DNA of 64,000 nucleotides, taken from Pseudoalteromonas apostichopi (GTDB taxonomy: Bacteria > Pseudomonadota > Gammaproteobacteria > Enterobacterales > Alteromonadaceae). Where the stretch lies: NCBI RefSeq assembly GCF_030297135.1, contig NZ_AP028065.1, forward strand, positions 2,232,001 through 2,296,000, written 5' to 3'. A program made the position numbers and the translations under genes. A model generated the notes under the pieces. It was not told where the DNA came from. It made no database searches and worked only from the letters and a program-made list of their open reading frames with translations. Within the stretch, counting starts at the first letter, position 1; each line of letters begins with the position of its first letter. Shown piece by piece: positions 1 to 9,238 of this stretch.

Positions 1-322
1 CGTGTGCTGTCAGCTTGCCACTTAAGGTTTCACCCGCTGGGTAGCTGAGAGCTTTGAGCATTGTCAGTTGTGCCGAGCTATTGCTTGGTGCTGGCATATT
101 AGCTTCAAGTACTAAGGTATCTGCCAGATGATAAGCCTGATTAAACTCTGCAGGTAATGGTATCTCTTTCGGAGGCAAAACGTGAATTGAGCCAGCAATG
201 TAAATATATTTATCACCTTTACTTACCAGCCAAACAGCACTTTTAGCAATACTAAAATCACATATTAATAAGCCTGATACTGCAATCGATGAGATGAGTA
301 AGTGTCGAGTCAGTGTTTTCAT
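1..322 (-). CDS. TraB/GumN family protein (partial, C-terminus outside window)
   Basis: The reverse strand reads an open frame from an ATG at 322 to the window edge, about 107 codons. It begins with a hydrophobic signal-like stretch (MKTLTRHLLISSIAVSGLLI) and then has VWLVSKGDKYIYIAGSIHVLP. The G-S-x-H-x-x-P motif is the hallmark start of TraB/GumN-type domains (fold related to EreA/ChaN-like proteins). It continues with a region rich in acidic residues (LVLEANMPAP). The function of exported bacterial members is not established. The frame is uninterrupted but the C-terminal two thirds are missing, so only the family call is safe. Confidence 0.7.
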   Translation of the reverse strand, partial: MKTLTRHLLISSIAVSGLLICDFSIAKSAVWLVSKGDKYIYIAGSIHVLPPKEIPLPAEFNQAYHLADTLVLEANMPAPSNSSAQLTMLKALSYPAGETLSGKLTAH

Positions 323-377
323 TACTTAAGCCTGTTAATTAGATGAAGCTTGCCCAGTATATTGGACAAGCTAGATA

Positions 378-569
378 TTACTTATTGAGCTGTTGCTCAA
401 TTTGGTGATCAATTTTATTGTTCATTTGTTCAATAGAAGCCTCGATAGAGGTCTCTAATTGCTGATTTAGCTTTTGGGCATTTTGACTATTTAATAAGGT
501 GTTTGGTGATGTAAAAACAATTACCGTTACTGTTAGAAGTGACATCATTTTTAAAACTGAGCTGGTCAT
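378..569 (-). CDS. small exported or membrane-anchored hypothetical protein (63 aa)
   Basis: A 63-residue frame with a good ribosome binding site (AAGGAAT six bases before the ATG). The N-terminal half is hydrophobic (MSLLTVTVIVFTS), like a signal peptide or single membrane anchor. The C-terminal half is a Gln/Asn/Glu-rich amphipathic helix (QQLETSIEASIEQMNNKID) that may form a coiled coil. It lies 55 bases upstream of the TraB/GumN-like gene on the same strand and may share its transcript. No family recognised. Confidence 0.5.
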   Translation of the reverse strand: MTSSVLKMMSLLTVTVIVFTSPNTLLNSQNAQKLNQQLETSIEASIEQMNNKIDHQIEQQLNK

Positions 570-847
570 AATTTAATTCCTTTAATTGGTTGGTTAGTTT
601 TATCAGCGAAGCAAAATTGGTTGGTAGCCCGTTGATGGAAACTACAATAGCGAGGAAAATAGTGAGAGTCGCTTATCTACATCTAAGCGATTTATTTATA
701 AGGTTCTAAAAAGTTAATCTTTTTAATTTCAATGTTTTATGTCTGATCCTTACGGGGTTAAATAAGGTTTTATTGTCTATTATTTTTGAGTCTGTGCATT
801 TTGATGCTAGTGTAGGTGTATTAAAATAGGAACTAGTAGGTTTTGGT

Positions 848-1093
848 ATGGGCTTTAAAGTAAAACATTATGCGGCTAAAACTGTGGCTGCGAATAGCTC
901 ATTAGAATGGGAGCTAATTTTAACTGAACTTATTATTGTTAGCCTTTGCGCAGCCTTCGCAAAGGTCGGCTATGACGCAAGCATGCTGCTTATTTTTATA
1001 CCCAATTTAGTAATCGCCTTAGTTTGCTTTGGCTTTATTGGGCTTTCGGTATTTCATTTCATCAGAGAAAAACGCAGTAAGCCAAGCGAGTAG
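848..1093 (+). CDS. small inner-membrane hypothetical protein (81 aa)
   Basis: An 81-residue protein with two predicted membrane helices: about residues 22-40 (WELILTELIIVSLCAAFAKV) and 46-68 (LLIFIPNLVIALVCFGFIGL). A basic C-terminal tail (REKRSKPSE) suggests it ends in the cytoplasm. It is monocistronic and ends 14 bases from the convergent membrane-protein gene at 1108. No family recognised; coding is supported by an ATG behind a purine-rich AGG stretch and by the clean two-helix pattern. Confidence 0.5.
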   Translation: MGFKVKHYAAKTVAANSSLEWELILTELIIVSLCAAFAKVGYDASMLLIFIPNLVIALVCFGFIGLSVFHFIREKRSKPSE

Positions 1094-1107
1094 TATTGAT
1101 TGCTGCG

Positions 1108-2166
1108 TTACTTTGCTACTGGAGTGACACCAGGTGAGTCACACGCAATGACTTCAAATCGATAGCCGTATTCGGCATTGTGATCCGGGGTTACTTGCAC
1201 AATTTCATAATCATTCAGCTCAACAGTTTTACTGTTCTGTGATTTTAAACAGCGAGAATAGCTATCAGCCTCAAAGCTATAAGCAAACATAGCAATTAAG
1301 CGTTTACTCCTTTCAAAGTAACCCTTAGTGTCTAAAAACTGACGTAGATTTTGCGCAGTTTCGCTATCACCTTCAATATCTACATCTCGCCTTAGAATCG
1401 GCACAGAATTGCTGCTGTCTGGTAATTGCTGCTCTATTTTTTCACTGAGTTCTTCAACTGCTTTTTGCTGATCAGTGGGTGTCTCCTCTGCAATAGCTTT
1501 ACTATCTGCAAAACTGCTGACAACATCGTCTACCACTTCTTCAACTGGCTTGTCGTCAATAAACGAAATTAGATTAATAAATACGACTGACGCTAATATA
1601 AAACGCAATATAGCGGTTAACAGCGGTGAGTAACTTTGGCTAATAAACTTAATTCGCTCAGAACCAAACGGTTTTATCAACAAAAGAATAAAAATATAAA
1701 AAGGTAAAAAAAGTTGAAATAACAACAATGTAACTAAGCTAATGCCCATAGCCCAAGGGGGTAAATATAAGAGGGTGGCAAAGTTATGTGTGTAGTTAAA
1801 ATGACTGGCAGAAACATGTGTTACATCATTTACAATACCGCTCGCACTGGCTAACACAAAATTAGCGACACTGGCGTAGAATATTAAAATCAGTGCTTTA
1901 CCAGCAAGCGAATGCCAAAGCTGATTAAACTTGGGCCAAAATTCAATAACTAACGCAACAATTGTGATAGAGGCACTTAGCCAGCCCGATTGCACAACAA
2001 TCAGGCTGCTTAATGCTAAAAGATAAAGCTTTTGTGCGGTACTTAAGTTAAACCAAATAGCTTGTAATCGTTCAACCAGCCTTGTTCTATGTGGCTGCCA
2101 GCTACGTTGCTGTTGTTGAAACTGTTTATTAGCGCGCCATTTTGCAATTTTTAAATACCTACGCAC
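1108..2166 (-). CDS. uvrA-linked multi-spanning membrane protein, unknown function
   Basis: 352 residues with a basic N-terminus (MRRYLKIAKWRANKQFQQQQ), about five hydrophobic segments between residues 45 and 200, an acidic low-complexity linker (EEVVDDVVSSFADSK... EETPTDQQ) and a C-terminal soluble domain of about 100 residues with two cysteines (SRCLKSQNS and VIACDSPG). It starts at GTG 2166, preceded by AAGGAAATTGC, only 12 bases after the uvrA stop, so it is probably co-transcribed and perhaps translationally coupled with uvrA. I do not recognise the family and infer no DNA-repair role from position alone. Confidence 0.6.
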   Translation of the reverse strand: MRRYLKIAKWRANKQFQQQQRSWQPHRTRLVERLQAIWFNLSTAQKLYLLALSSLIVVQSGWLSASITIVALVIEFWPKFNQLWHSLAGKALILIFYASVANFVLASASGIVNDVTHVSASHFNYTHNFATLLYLPPWAMGISLVTLLLFQLFLPFYIFILLLIKPFGSERIKFISQSYSPLLTAILRFILASVVFINLISFIDDKPVEEVVDDVVSSFADSKAIAEETPTDQQKAVEELSEKIEQQLPDSSNSVPILRRDVDIEGDSETAQNLRQFLDTKGYFERSKRLIAMFAYSFEADSYSRCLKSQNSKTVELNDYEIVQVTPDHNAEYGYRFEVIACDSPGVTPVAK

Positions 2167-2178
2167 GCAATTTCCTTT

Positions 2179-4998
2179 TTAAAGTAGTGGTTTTAAATAT
2201 CTTCCGGTGTGTGAGCGCTCACAATCGGCGACATCTTCAGGTGTACCTGAAATTAAAATTTCACCACCGCCTGAGCCACCTTCTGGGCCTAAATCGACAA
2301 TCCAGTCTGCAGTTTTGATCACGTCAAGGTTATGCTCAATAACAACAATGGTATTACCATGATCGCGTAAGCGGTGAAGTACTACTAATAATTGCTGAAT
2401 ATCGGCAAAGTGTAAACCAGTAGTTGGTTCATCAAGGATATATAAGGTTTTGCCGGTATCGCGTTTTGAAAGCTCACGAGCCAGTTTCACACGCTGCGCT
2501 TCACCACCAGAGAGGGTTGTTGCAGCTTGACCTAAGCGAATATACGACAAGCCCACATCCATTAAGGTTTGCAGTTTACGTGCAATAGCCGGAATTTTAT
2601 CAAAATATTCACGGGCATCTTCAACAGTCATTTCGAGTACTTGGTGAATGTTTTTACCTTTGTATTGTACTTCGAGCGTTTCGCGGTTGTAGCGCTGACC
2701 TTTACACACATCACAAGGAACATACACATCAGGTAAAAAGTGCATTTCTACCTTGATCACGCCATCGCCTTGACAAGCCTCACAGCGACCACCTTTAACG
2801 TTAAAGCTAAAACGACCGACTTTATAGCCTCGCGAGCGGGCTTCTTGAGTACCTGCAAATAGCTCACGAATACCGGTAAATATACCGGTGTAAGTTGCAG
2901 GGTTTGAGCGCGGAGTACGGCCAATTGGGCTTTGGTCAATATCAATGACTTTATCAAAATGATCTAGACCCTTGATTGACTTATACGGTGCCGCCTCTGC
3001 GGTAGTTGCGCCATTTAACTCTGTATGAGCCAGCTTAAATAAAGTGTCGTTGATAAGCGTCGATTTACCTGAGCCTGATACACCTGTGATACAGGTCATT
3101 AAGCCAAATGGAATACGTAAATCAACGTTCTTTAAGTTGTTACCTGTGGCACCAAATAGCTCAAGCCATTTGTCGTTGGTTTGATGGCGAGCCGCTGGCA
3201 CTTCAATTTTCTTCTCTCCAGAGAGATACTGACCTGTGATTGAATCTTTGCTCGCTAAAATATCGTCATGGGTACCTTGTGCAATCACATGGCCGCCATG
3301 AACACCCGCACCTGGGCCAATATCGATAATATGATCCGCAGCGCGAATGGCATCTTCGTCATGCTCAACCACGATCACCGTATTGCCTAAATCACGTAAG
3401 TGAATAAGGGTTTTTAGCAGGCGATCGTTATCGCGCTGGTGCAAACCAATTGATGGTTCATCTAATACGTACATAACACCAACAAGGCCAGCACCAATTT
3501 GGCTTGCTAAACGTATACGCTGCGCTTCACCACCTGACAGAGTGTCGGCACTTCGTTCAAGCGATAAATAATTAAGGCCCACATTAATTAAGAAAGATAA
3601 ACGATCGCGAATTTCTTTGAGAATTTTATCGGCAATTTGTGCGCGTTGACCAGTTAAATTCAAACCATCAAAAAATGCCATGCTTTCACCAATGCTCATA
3701 GTGGTGATGGCTGGTAGGTTTGTTTGGCCAATAAATACGTGGCGAGCTTCTTCACGTAATCGAGAGCCATGACAGCTCGGGCACGCTTGGCTTGTTTGGT
3801 ATTTAGCGAGCTCTTCGCGAACCGAGTTTGATTCGGTTTCACGGTAGCGGCGATTCATATTATTCAAAACGCCTTCAAACTCATGGTTACGAGTAATTAA
3901 ATCACCACGGTCGTTACGGTAGTTAAAGGCAATTTTGGTTTTGCCAGAGCCTTCAAGAATAACTTTTTGCGCATCTTTACTAAGTTCTTGGAAAGGCACT
4001 TCTAGGTCAAACTTATAATGCTCTGCGACTGCTTGCAGCATTTGAAAATAGTAAAAGCTGCGTTTGTCCCAGCCTTTAATTGCACCGCCAGATAAGCTTA
4101 GCTCTGGATTTTGCACAACACGGTTTGGATCAAAGTACTGGCGTACACCTAAACCATCGCAACTTTGACACGCACCTGCTGGGTTATTAAACGAGAATAA
4201 GCGAGGCTCAAGCTCACTCATGGCATAGCCACAAGTAGGGCAGGCAAAGTTAGCTGAAAACAGCATGTCTTCGCTAAGTGAGTCGTCCATTGCCGCTACA
4301 TGGGCAATACCACTCGATAGCTCAAGGGCGGTTTCGAATGATTCAGCTAAACGCTGTTGTTGGCCATCTTTTACTTTAAAGCGGTCAACGACCACTTCGA
4401 TGGTGTGCTTTTTATGAAGCTCAAGGGTAGGTGGATCAGATAAGTCACATACTTCGCCATCGATACGAGCGCGAATAAAGCCTTGGCTTGCTAGTTGTTC
4501 AAGCAACTTAACATGCTCACCTTTGCGATCTTTGACGACCGGCGCTAACAGCATTAGCTTACTGCCTTCAGGTAGGGCTAAAACAGTATCAACCATTTGG
4601 CTGATGGTTTGTGCTGCAAGAGGTAAGTCGTGAGTAGGGCAGCGTGGCTCACCTACACGGGCAAATAATAAACGTAGGTAATCGTATATCTCGGTGATAG
4701 TACCAACCGTTGAACGCGGGTTATGCGACGTTGATTTCTGCTCAATAGAGATAGCAGGCGATAAACCTTCAATGTGATCCACATCGGGTTTTTCCATTAG
4801 CGATAAAAACTGTCTTGCATACGCTGACAGTGATTCAACATAACGACGTTGCCCTTCTGCATACAAAGTATCAAACGCTAAAGACGATTTCCCTGAACCA
4901 GATAGGCCAGTGATAACTATCAGCTTATCACGGGGAATGGTTAGGCTGATGTCTTTTAAATTGTGCGTACGGGCGCCTCGGACTTCAATGTTTTCCAT
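2179..4998 (-). CDS. uvrA: excinuclease ABC subunit A (UvrA)
   Basis: 939 residues, the usual UvrA length. UvrA is the damage-sensing ATPase of nucleotide excision repair; it forms UvrA2B, loads UvrB on lesions and leaves. Two ABC modules are visible: Walker A at residues 31-38 (GLSGSGKS), a zinc finger (CPTCGYAMSE... CQSCDG near 253-283), signature LSGGEAQRIRLA and Walker B VMYVLDEPS in module 1; Walker A GVSGSGKST, zinc finger CEACQGDG...CDVCKG, signature LSGGEAQRVKLA and LYILDEPTTGLH in module 2. In many gammaproteobacteria it is SOS-regulated, but I see no CTG-N10-CAG LexA box in the 163-base gap to the divergent MFS gene. Confidence 0.98.
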   Translation of the reverse strand: MENIEVRGARTHNLKDISLTIPRDKLIVITGLSGSGKSSLAFDTLYAEGQRRYVESLSAYARQFLSLMEKPDVDHIEGLSPAISIEQKSTSHNPRSTVGTITEIYDYLRLLFARVGEPRCPTHDLPLAAQTISQMVDTVLALPEGSKLMLLAPVVKDRKGEHVKLLEQLASQGFIRARIDGEVCDLSDPPTLELHKKHTIEVVVDRFKVKDGQQQRLAESFETALELSSGIAHVAAMDDSLSEDMLFSANFACPTCGYAMSELEPRLFSFNNPAGACQSCDGLGVRQYFDPNRVVQNPELSLSGGAIKGWDKRSFYYFQMLQAVAEHYKFDLEVPFQELSKDAQKVILEGSGKTKIAFNYRNDRGDLITRNHEFEGVLNNMNRRYRETESNSVREELAKYQTSQACPSCHGSRLREEARHVFIGQTNLPAITTMSIGESMAFFDGLNLTGQRAQIADKILKEIRDRLSFLINVGLNYLSLERSADTLSGGEAQRIRLASQIGAGLVGVMYVLDEPSIGLHQRDNDRLLKTLIHLRDLGNTVIVVEHDEDAIRAADHIIDIGPGAGVHGGHVIAQGTHDDILASKDSITGQYLSGEKKIEVPAARHQTNDKWLELFGATGNNLKNVDLRIPFGLMTCITGVSGSGKSTLINDTLFKLAHTELNGATTAEAAPYKSIKGLDHFDKVIDIDQSPIGRTPRSNPATYTGIFTGIRELFAGTQEARSRGYKVGRFSFNVKGGRCEACQGDGVIKVEMHFLPDVYVPCDVCKGQRYNRETLEVQYKGKNIHQVLEMTVEDAREYFDKIPAIARKLQTLMDVGLSYIRLGQAATTLSGGEAQRVKLARELSKRDTGKTLYILDEPTTGLHFADIQQLLVVLHRLRDHGNTIVVIEHNLDVIKTADWIVDLGPEGGSGGGEILISGTPEDVADCERSHTGRYLKPLL

Positions 4999-5161
4999 GC
5001 TATCTCGTTTTATTACCTAATTATTTTTTCAGTATCTCATAATACGCGATAAGATTAATCCTTGATCAAAGAAAAAATCATCACTTACAGGTGATTATTT
5101 AGTTTTCGCTTGTGGTAGAATCCACGCTCAAATTTTAAATAGACAGCAAGATCAGTAATTC

Positions 5162-6529
5162 ATGACAGCATCTTCACTCAACTCTCGAGAAAAACGCGCA
5201 GCCGTTTCGTTGGCGAGCGTATTTGCATTCCGTATGCTTGGCCTATTTATGCTGATGCCAGTGTTGGCGATTTATGGTCAGCAGTTGGAAGGGTTTTCAC
5301 CGCTTTGGATTGGCTTTGCTATTGGTGCTTATGGTTTAACACAAGCTGTTTTGCAAATCCCAATGGGTTGGTTGTCAGATAAAATTGGCCGTAAAAAAGT
5401 CATTATAGGTGGCCTTTGTGTGTTTGCTCTTGGCTCTGTGATAGCGGCAACGGCTGAGTCTGTGCAAATGGTTACGCTAGGGCGCGCACTACAGGGGATG
5501 GGGGCAATTGCCAGTGCGTTATTAGCGCTTGCTTCTGATTTAAGCCGTGATGAACAACGCCCGAAAGTGATGGCTGTAATCGGTATGTGTATCGGTATGA
5601 GCTTTGCAGTCGCCATGTTACTTGGGCCAATTGTCGCTGCATCTTGGGGAGTCGCTGGGGTATTTTGGCTTACTGCTGGACTTGCCATTTTAGGTATTTT
5701 AATCGTGTTATTTTTAGTGCCAAATGCTGTTAGTAAGGCACCAAGAGGTGATACGCTAGCGACAGTTGATGACATTAAACAACTCATTAAACACCCACAA
5801 TTAGCGCGCCTTGATTTCGGTGTAATGCTACTTCACCTTACATTAACTACCGTATTTGTAGCCTTACCAGGGCAGCTTATAAAAGATGGTTTAATTGCAG
5901 ATCACCATTGGTACTTATATATCCCTGTGCTGTTTTTAGCGTTTTTCCTGATGGCACCGATGATGATTGTGGCGATTCGTAAAGAAAAAGAAAAACAAGC
6001 CTTTATTGGCTCAATCGCGCTACTTGTTTTAAGTATGTTAGCGATGTCGTTATGGGTTGATTCGGTGATTGGCATTGGCATTTGTATGCTGGTTTATTTT
6101 ATTGCTTTTAACTTTTTAGAGGCAACCATGCCTGCACTTGTGTCGCGTATTGCCCCTGCAAACCAGAAAGGTTCTGCGATGGGGGTATTTTCATCTACGC
6201 AGTTTTTTGGTGCCTTTTTAGGTGGTTTATTAGGAGGTTACGTTGCTCAAGCATTAAGTGCGCAAGCAGTGTTTGCGGCGGCGGCACTTGTTGGGGTAAT
6301 ATGGCTTATCCTTGCTTGGAATATGCAAGTCCCACCAAGAAGTAAAATAATTAGCTTAATGACTGAATTAAGTTCAGAGCAGCAGGCACAAGCGCTTGCT
6401 TCTCGTCTTGTTGCTTTACCGGGCGTAATTGAAGCAACGGTCGTCTGTGATGAAAATCGCAGCTATTTAAAGATTAATGATAAAGAATTTGACCTAGACC
6501 AAGCACGCAAAGTGGCTGGTTTAATCTAA
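5162..6529 (+). CDS. MFS transporter, YajR-like, with C-terminal YAM-type domain
   Basis: 455 residues with twelve predicted membrane helices. The major facilitator signature lies in the loop between helices 2 and 3 (GWLSDKIGRKK), with YGLTQAVLQIPMG before it. After helix 12 a soluble tail of about 65 residues (SSEQQAQALASRLVALPGVI... VCDENRSYLKIN) looks like the small ferredoxin-like YAM domain of E. coli YajR, a proton-driven drug/H+-type antiporter of unknown natural substrate. It is divergent from uvrA and 20 bases before ssb, with which it may share a transcript. The substrate cannot be read from the sequence. Confidence 0.85.
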   Translation: MTASSLNSREKRAAVSLASVFAFRMLGLFMLMPVLAIYGQQLEGFSPLWIGFAIGAYGLTQAVLQIPMGWLSDKIGRKKVIIGGLCVFALGSVIAATAESVQMVTLGRALQGMGAIASALLALASDLSRDEQRPKVMAVIGMCIGMSFAVAMLLGPIVAASWGVAGVFWLTAGLAILGILIVLFLVPNAVSKAPRGDTLATVDDIKQLIKHPQLARLDFGVMLLHLTLTTVFVALPGQLIKDGLIADHHWYLYIPVLFLAFFLMAPMMIVAIRKEKEKQAFIGSIALLVLSMLAMSLWVDSVIGIGICMLVYFIAFNFLEATMPALVSRIAPANQKGSAMGVFSSTQFFGAFLGGLLGGYVAQALSAQAVFAAAALVGVIWLILAWNMQVPPRSKIISLMTELSSEQQAQALASRLVALPGVIEATVVCDENRSYLKINDKEFDLDQARKVAGLI

Positions 6530-6549
6530 CGTTTTATAGGAGAAGTTCC

Positions 6550-7257
6550 ATGGCACGCGGTGTGAACAAAGTTATCTTGGTTGGTAATTTAGGCCAAGAT
6601 CCAGAAGTACGTTATATGCCTAATGGCAATGGCGTAGCGAATATCAGCATTGCTACGACAGATAGCTGGAAAGATAAAAACACAGGGCAAATGCAAGAGC
6701 GTACTGAATGGCACCGTGTCGTGTTATTTGGCAAACTAGCAGAAGTTGCTGGTGAGTATCTTCGCAAAGGTTCACAAGTGTACATTGAGGGTCGTTTACA
6801 AACCCGTAAATGGACTGATCAATCAGGCCAAGAAAAATACACCACAGAAATCGTGGTAGACATGGGCGGTCAAATGCAAATGTTAGGCGGCCGTGGTGAG
6901 CAACAAGGTGGTGGCTATCAAGGTGGTCAATCACAAGGCGGTTACCAAGGTGGTCAGCAACAAGGTGGCGGATACGGCGGTGGTGCTCAGCAATCACAAA
7001 GCAATAATAGTTATGCTCCACAGCAACAGTCTGCGCCAGCACAGCAGCAACAGCGTCCGCAACAGCAATCTGCACCACAACAACAATCTGCACCACAACA
7101 ACAAAGCAATAACCAATATGGTGGCGGTTATGGTCAGCAGCAAAGCAGCGCACCTCAACAAGGTGGTTTTGCTCCTAAGCCTCAAAATGCACCACAAGGT
7201 GGCGCATCAAATCCAATGGAACCACCAATCGACTTTGATGACGATATTCCGTTCTAA
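6550..7257 (+). CDS. ssb: single-stranded DNA-binding protein
   Basis: 235 residues, longer than the ~178 of E. coli SSB. The N-terminal OB fold is canonical (RGVNKVILVGNLGQDPEVRY, TEWHRVVLFGKLAEVAGEYL, KGSQVYIEGRLQTRKW). It is followed by a long Gly/Gln-rich linker (about residues 117-220) with short internal repeats such as GGYQGGQ and QQQSAP. The extreme C-terminus is the conserved acidic tip PPIDFDDDIPF, which docks SSB partners such as PriA, RecQ and Exo I. The RBS is AGGAGAAG. The linker is encoded by repetitive CAACAAC-type DNA that probably expands and contracts between strains. A strong terminator follows. Confidence 0.97.
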   Translation: MARGVNKVILVGNLGQDPEVRYMPNGNGVANISIATTDSWKDKNTGQMQERTEWHRVVLFGKLAEVAGEYLRKGSQVYIEGRLQTRKWTDQSGQEKYTTEIVVDMGGQMQMLGGRGEQQGGGYQGGQSQGGYQGGQQQGGGYGGGAQQSQSNNSYAPQQQSAPAQQQQRPQQQSAPQQQSAPQQQSNNQYGGGYGQQQSSAPQQGGFAPKPQNAPQGGASNPMEPPIDFDDDIPF

Positions 7258-7292
7258 ATGACCAGACACCGTTAAGTGTTTGCAATATTTTA

Positions 7293-7319
7293 AACCCAGC
7301 CTAGTAGCTGGGTTTTTTA
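7293..7319 (+). terminator. intrinsic terminator after ssb
   Basis: Perfect 8-bp stem AACCCAGC (7293-7300) / GCTGGGTT (7307-7314) with a six-base loop, followed by a T run. It lies 35 bases after the ssb stop. Confidence 0.9.
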
Positions 7320-7510
7320 TTTGCATAACACTTCGTATCACTACTCTTTAATTGAGTCGTGTTGGTTACAAAATAATTCTCATTAACTATTATTGCTAGG
7401 TATTTAAAATTACAAAACTTTTGACAGCGCTGGTTATAGGATTTTTCTGATCTTGCTTTAAATCGCCCTGCAGCCTTGTATTTATAGGGTTCTTGGACAA
7501 CACTTTGTAT

Positions 7511-9238
7511 ATGTTTAAGCAACTAACCTGTGAAATGAAACGAGATTTAACTTCACAATTCAAGCAACCGGTGGTCATCTATATGATGGCCGCGTTTTTG
7601 CTATTGGTTGTTTTTAATATTTTCTTAAGTGATGTGCTGCACGACAAAGTGCATCGCACAGGGACTGAGCTTGCCAAACAGGTTTATGAGTTAAATCTCG
7701 ACCCAGTTGCCTCGCAAGATATTATTGCTTCATTAGCTAAGAGCCAAGGCTTTGCTGTGAGTGTCAGTGACGTACCCTCTAACTTTGCAAATTTTATTAA
7801 CCTTGAACAAGAGGTGTTTAGCTATAAAACGGTTAATCTACGTCTTTTTCATTGGCCTTCTTGGCTGGTCGAAAGCCACTTATTTATTTTCTTAAATTTA
7901 ATCTTGCTTGGAGCAGGGTATTGGGGGTTTCGCTGGTGGAAAAAAATGTTCAAGCAATTGGCTGTCGTAGATAAACCAATAATTAATCCAACTAAGAAGC
8001 CGAGTATTCAGTCGGCGACAAAAAAAATAGCATCGCCAAAACCTTTAGGCCATCAAGATTTGAATATTTTGTATGGTGTACCCACAAATTATAATCACTT
8101 GTTTGCGTTGTTTTTTTGGAAGAACCCATTTCCTGCCAACCTCGACGTTGATAATTACTTTAAATTAGTAATAGCTAAAGGGTTTGGTGAGCTTGTAAAT
8201 CGTTCTGTTAAATTGTTGCCATCTGGTGGTATTGCCGTGACCTTAAATAGTGTACCTGCTACTGAAGTCGACAAATACACTAAGCGATTACATCAAGTTA
8301 TATATCAAGCTTGCTTAAACTACCGAAGTGACTTGTCTCGCTCTGATATTAAAATTGGCGTATGTAATTACCGTACAGGTGCCGATCAGGCCGTTGTATA
8401 TCAGCTTACGAAATCGGCATTAGCATTGGCGAAACAAAGTGCTTGGCAGCATATTCACCGCTTGCCTTTTGGTCATACACAGTCAAGTATTTTGGCTGAT
8501 AGCAAAGAGCACCTTTTTGAATATATAAAGAAAAAGCATTTTATGTTGTTTTTTCAGCCGTTGTTTGACTTACAAACAGGTGACATTTTGCAGCACGAGG
8601 CATTGATCCGCATACGCCATAAAAACTTAGGTTTGTTGGCTGCGCGGCACTTTATTCCGCACATGAGCAGTAAAAAAGATGTCTTGCTGTTGGATAAAAC
8701 AGTGGTTTCGCAAGTGAAGAAAATGCTGGTGAACGAAACTGGCACATTAATAGTAAGCATCAATTTGCATGCAATGAATTGGTTTAATGATGAGTTTTGG
8801 GTTTGGTTTAAACAGCAAATGGATGATTTTAATTGTACAGAAAAATTGCAATTTGAACTCAGTGAAGATGATTATTTAAAACAACATAAAAAGCTTAGTG
8901 CACAATTTGAATGTTTAGAAACACTGTCGGCAGGTATTGTTATCGATAATGTTCGCAGTGCAGAGCATCTAGCAACTTATAAAAAAAATATCAAAAGTGT
9001 ACGCAGTATTAAGCTGGCGTTTGAGCTTATTCACAATATTGATACTAATACTCAGCAACAAAAAACCGTTAAACAAATAATTACTAAAGGCACAGAATTA
9101 AACTTTCCAGTGTATGCGGTTGGGGTAGAAACTCAAAACGAACTCGCTACCTTGAAAAACCTAGGTGTAGTAGCTGCACAAGGTTTTTACTTTGCAGAGC
9201 CATTGCAAAGGCTGGCTGATATTACGCCTCATAGTTAG
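7511..9238 (+). CDS. csrD: CsrD/MshH-like degenerate GGDEF-EAL regulator
   Basis: About 575 residues. An N-terminal membrane helix (VVIYMMAAFLLLVVFNIFL), a periplasmic segment and a second helix near residue 130 precede a degenerate GGDEF-like region with no GG(D/E)EF motif. A C-terminal EAL-like domain follows, in which key motifs are altered (HEALIRI, FELSEDD, VIDNVRS in place of DDFGTG, VGVETQNEL). That pattern fits CsrD, which binds no c-di-GMP catalytically but promotes RNase E decay of CsrB-type sRNAs; the Vibrio orthologue is MshH. Position between ssb and mreB supports this. The start is uncertain: TTG 7493, ATG 7511 or ATG 7535; none has a strong RBS. The gene overlaps the convergent gene by 4 bases. 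Confidence 0.8.
   Translation: MFKQLTCEMKRDLTSQFKQPVVIYMMAAFLLLVVFNIFLSDVLHDKVHRTGTELAKQVYELNLDPVASQDIIASLAKSQGFAVSVSDVPSNFANFINLEQEVFSYKTVNLRLFHWPSWLVESHLFIFLNLILLGAGYWGFRWWKKMFKQLAVVDKPIINPTKKPSIQSATKKIASPKPLGHQDLNILYGVPTNYNHLFALFFWKNPFPANLDVDNYFKLVIAKGFGELVNRSVKLLPSGGIAVTLNSVPATEVDKYTKRLHQVIYQACLNYRSDLSRSDIKIGVCNYRTGADQAVVYQLTKSALALAKQSAWQHIHRLPFGHTQSSILADSKEHLFEYIKKKHFMLFFQPLFDLQTGDILQHEALIRIRHKNLGLLAARHFIPHMSSKKDVLLLDKTVVSQVKKMLVNETGTLIVSINLHAMNWFNDEFWVWFKQQMDDFNCTEKLQFELSEDDYLKQHKKLSAQFECLETLSAGIVIDNVRSAEHLATYKKNIKSVRSIKLAFELIHNIDTNTQQQKTVKQIITKGTELNFPVYAVGVETQNELATLKNLGVVAAQGFYFAEPLQRLADITPHS

Noticed and set aside
5329..5787. 152-aa minus-strand frame inside the MFS gene
   Set aside because: Antisense shadow of a well-supported transporter; no RBS or homology.
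6893..7261. Alternative frame through the ssb 3' half
   Set aside because: Low-complexity shadow of the Gln/Gly-rich SSB linker in another frame.
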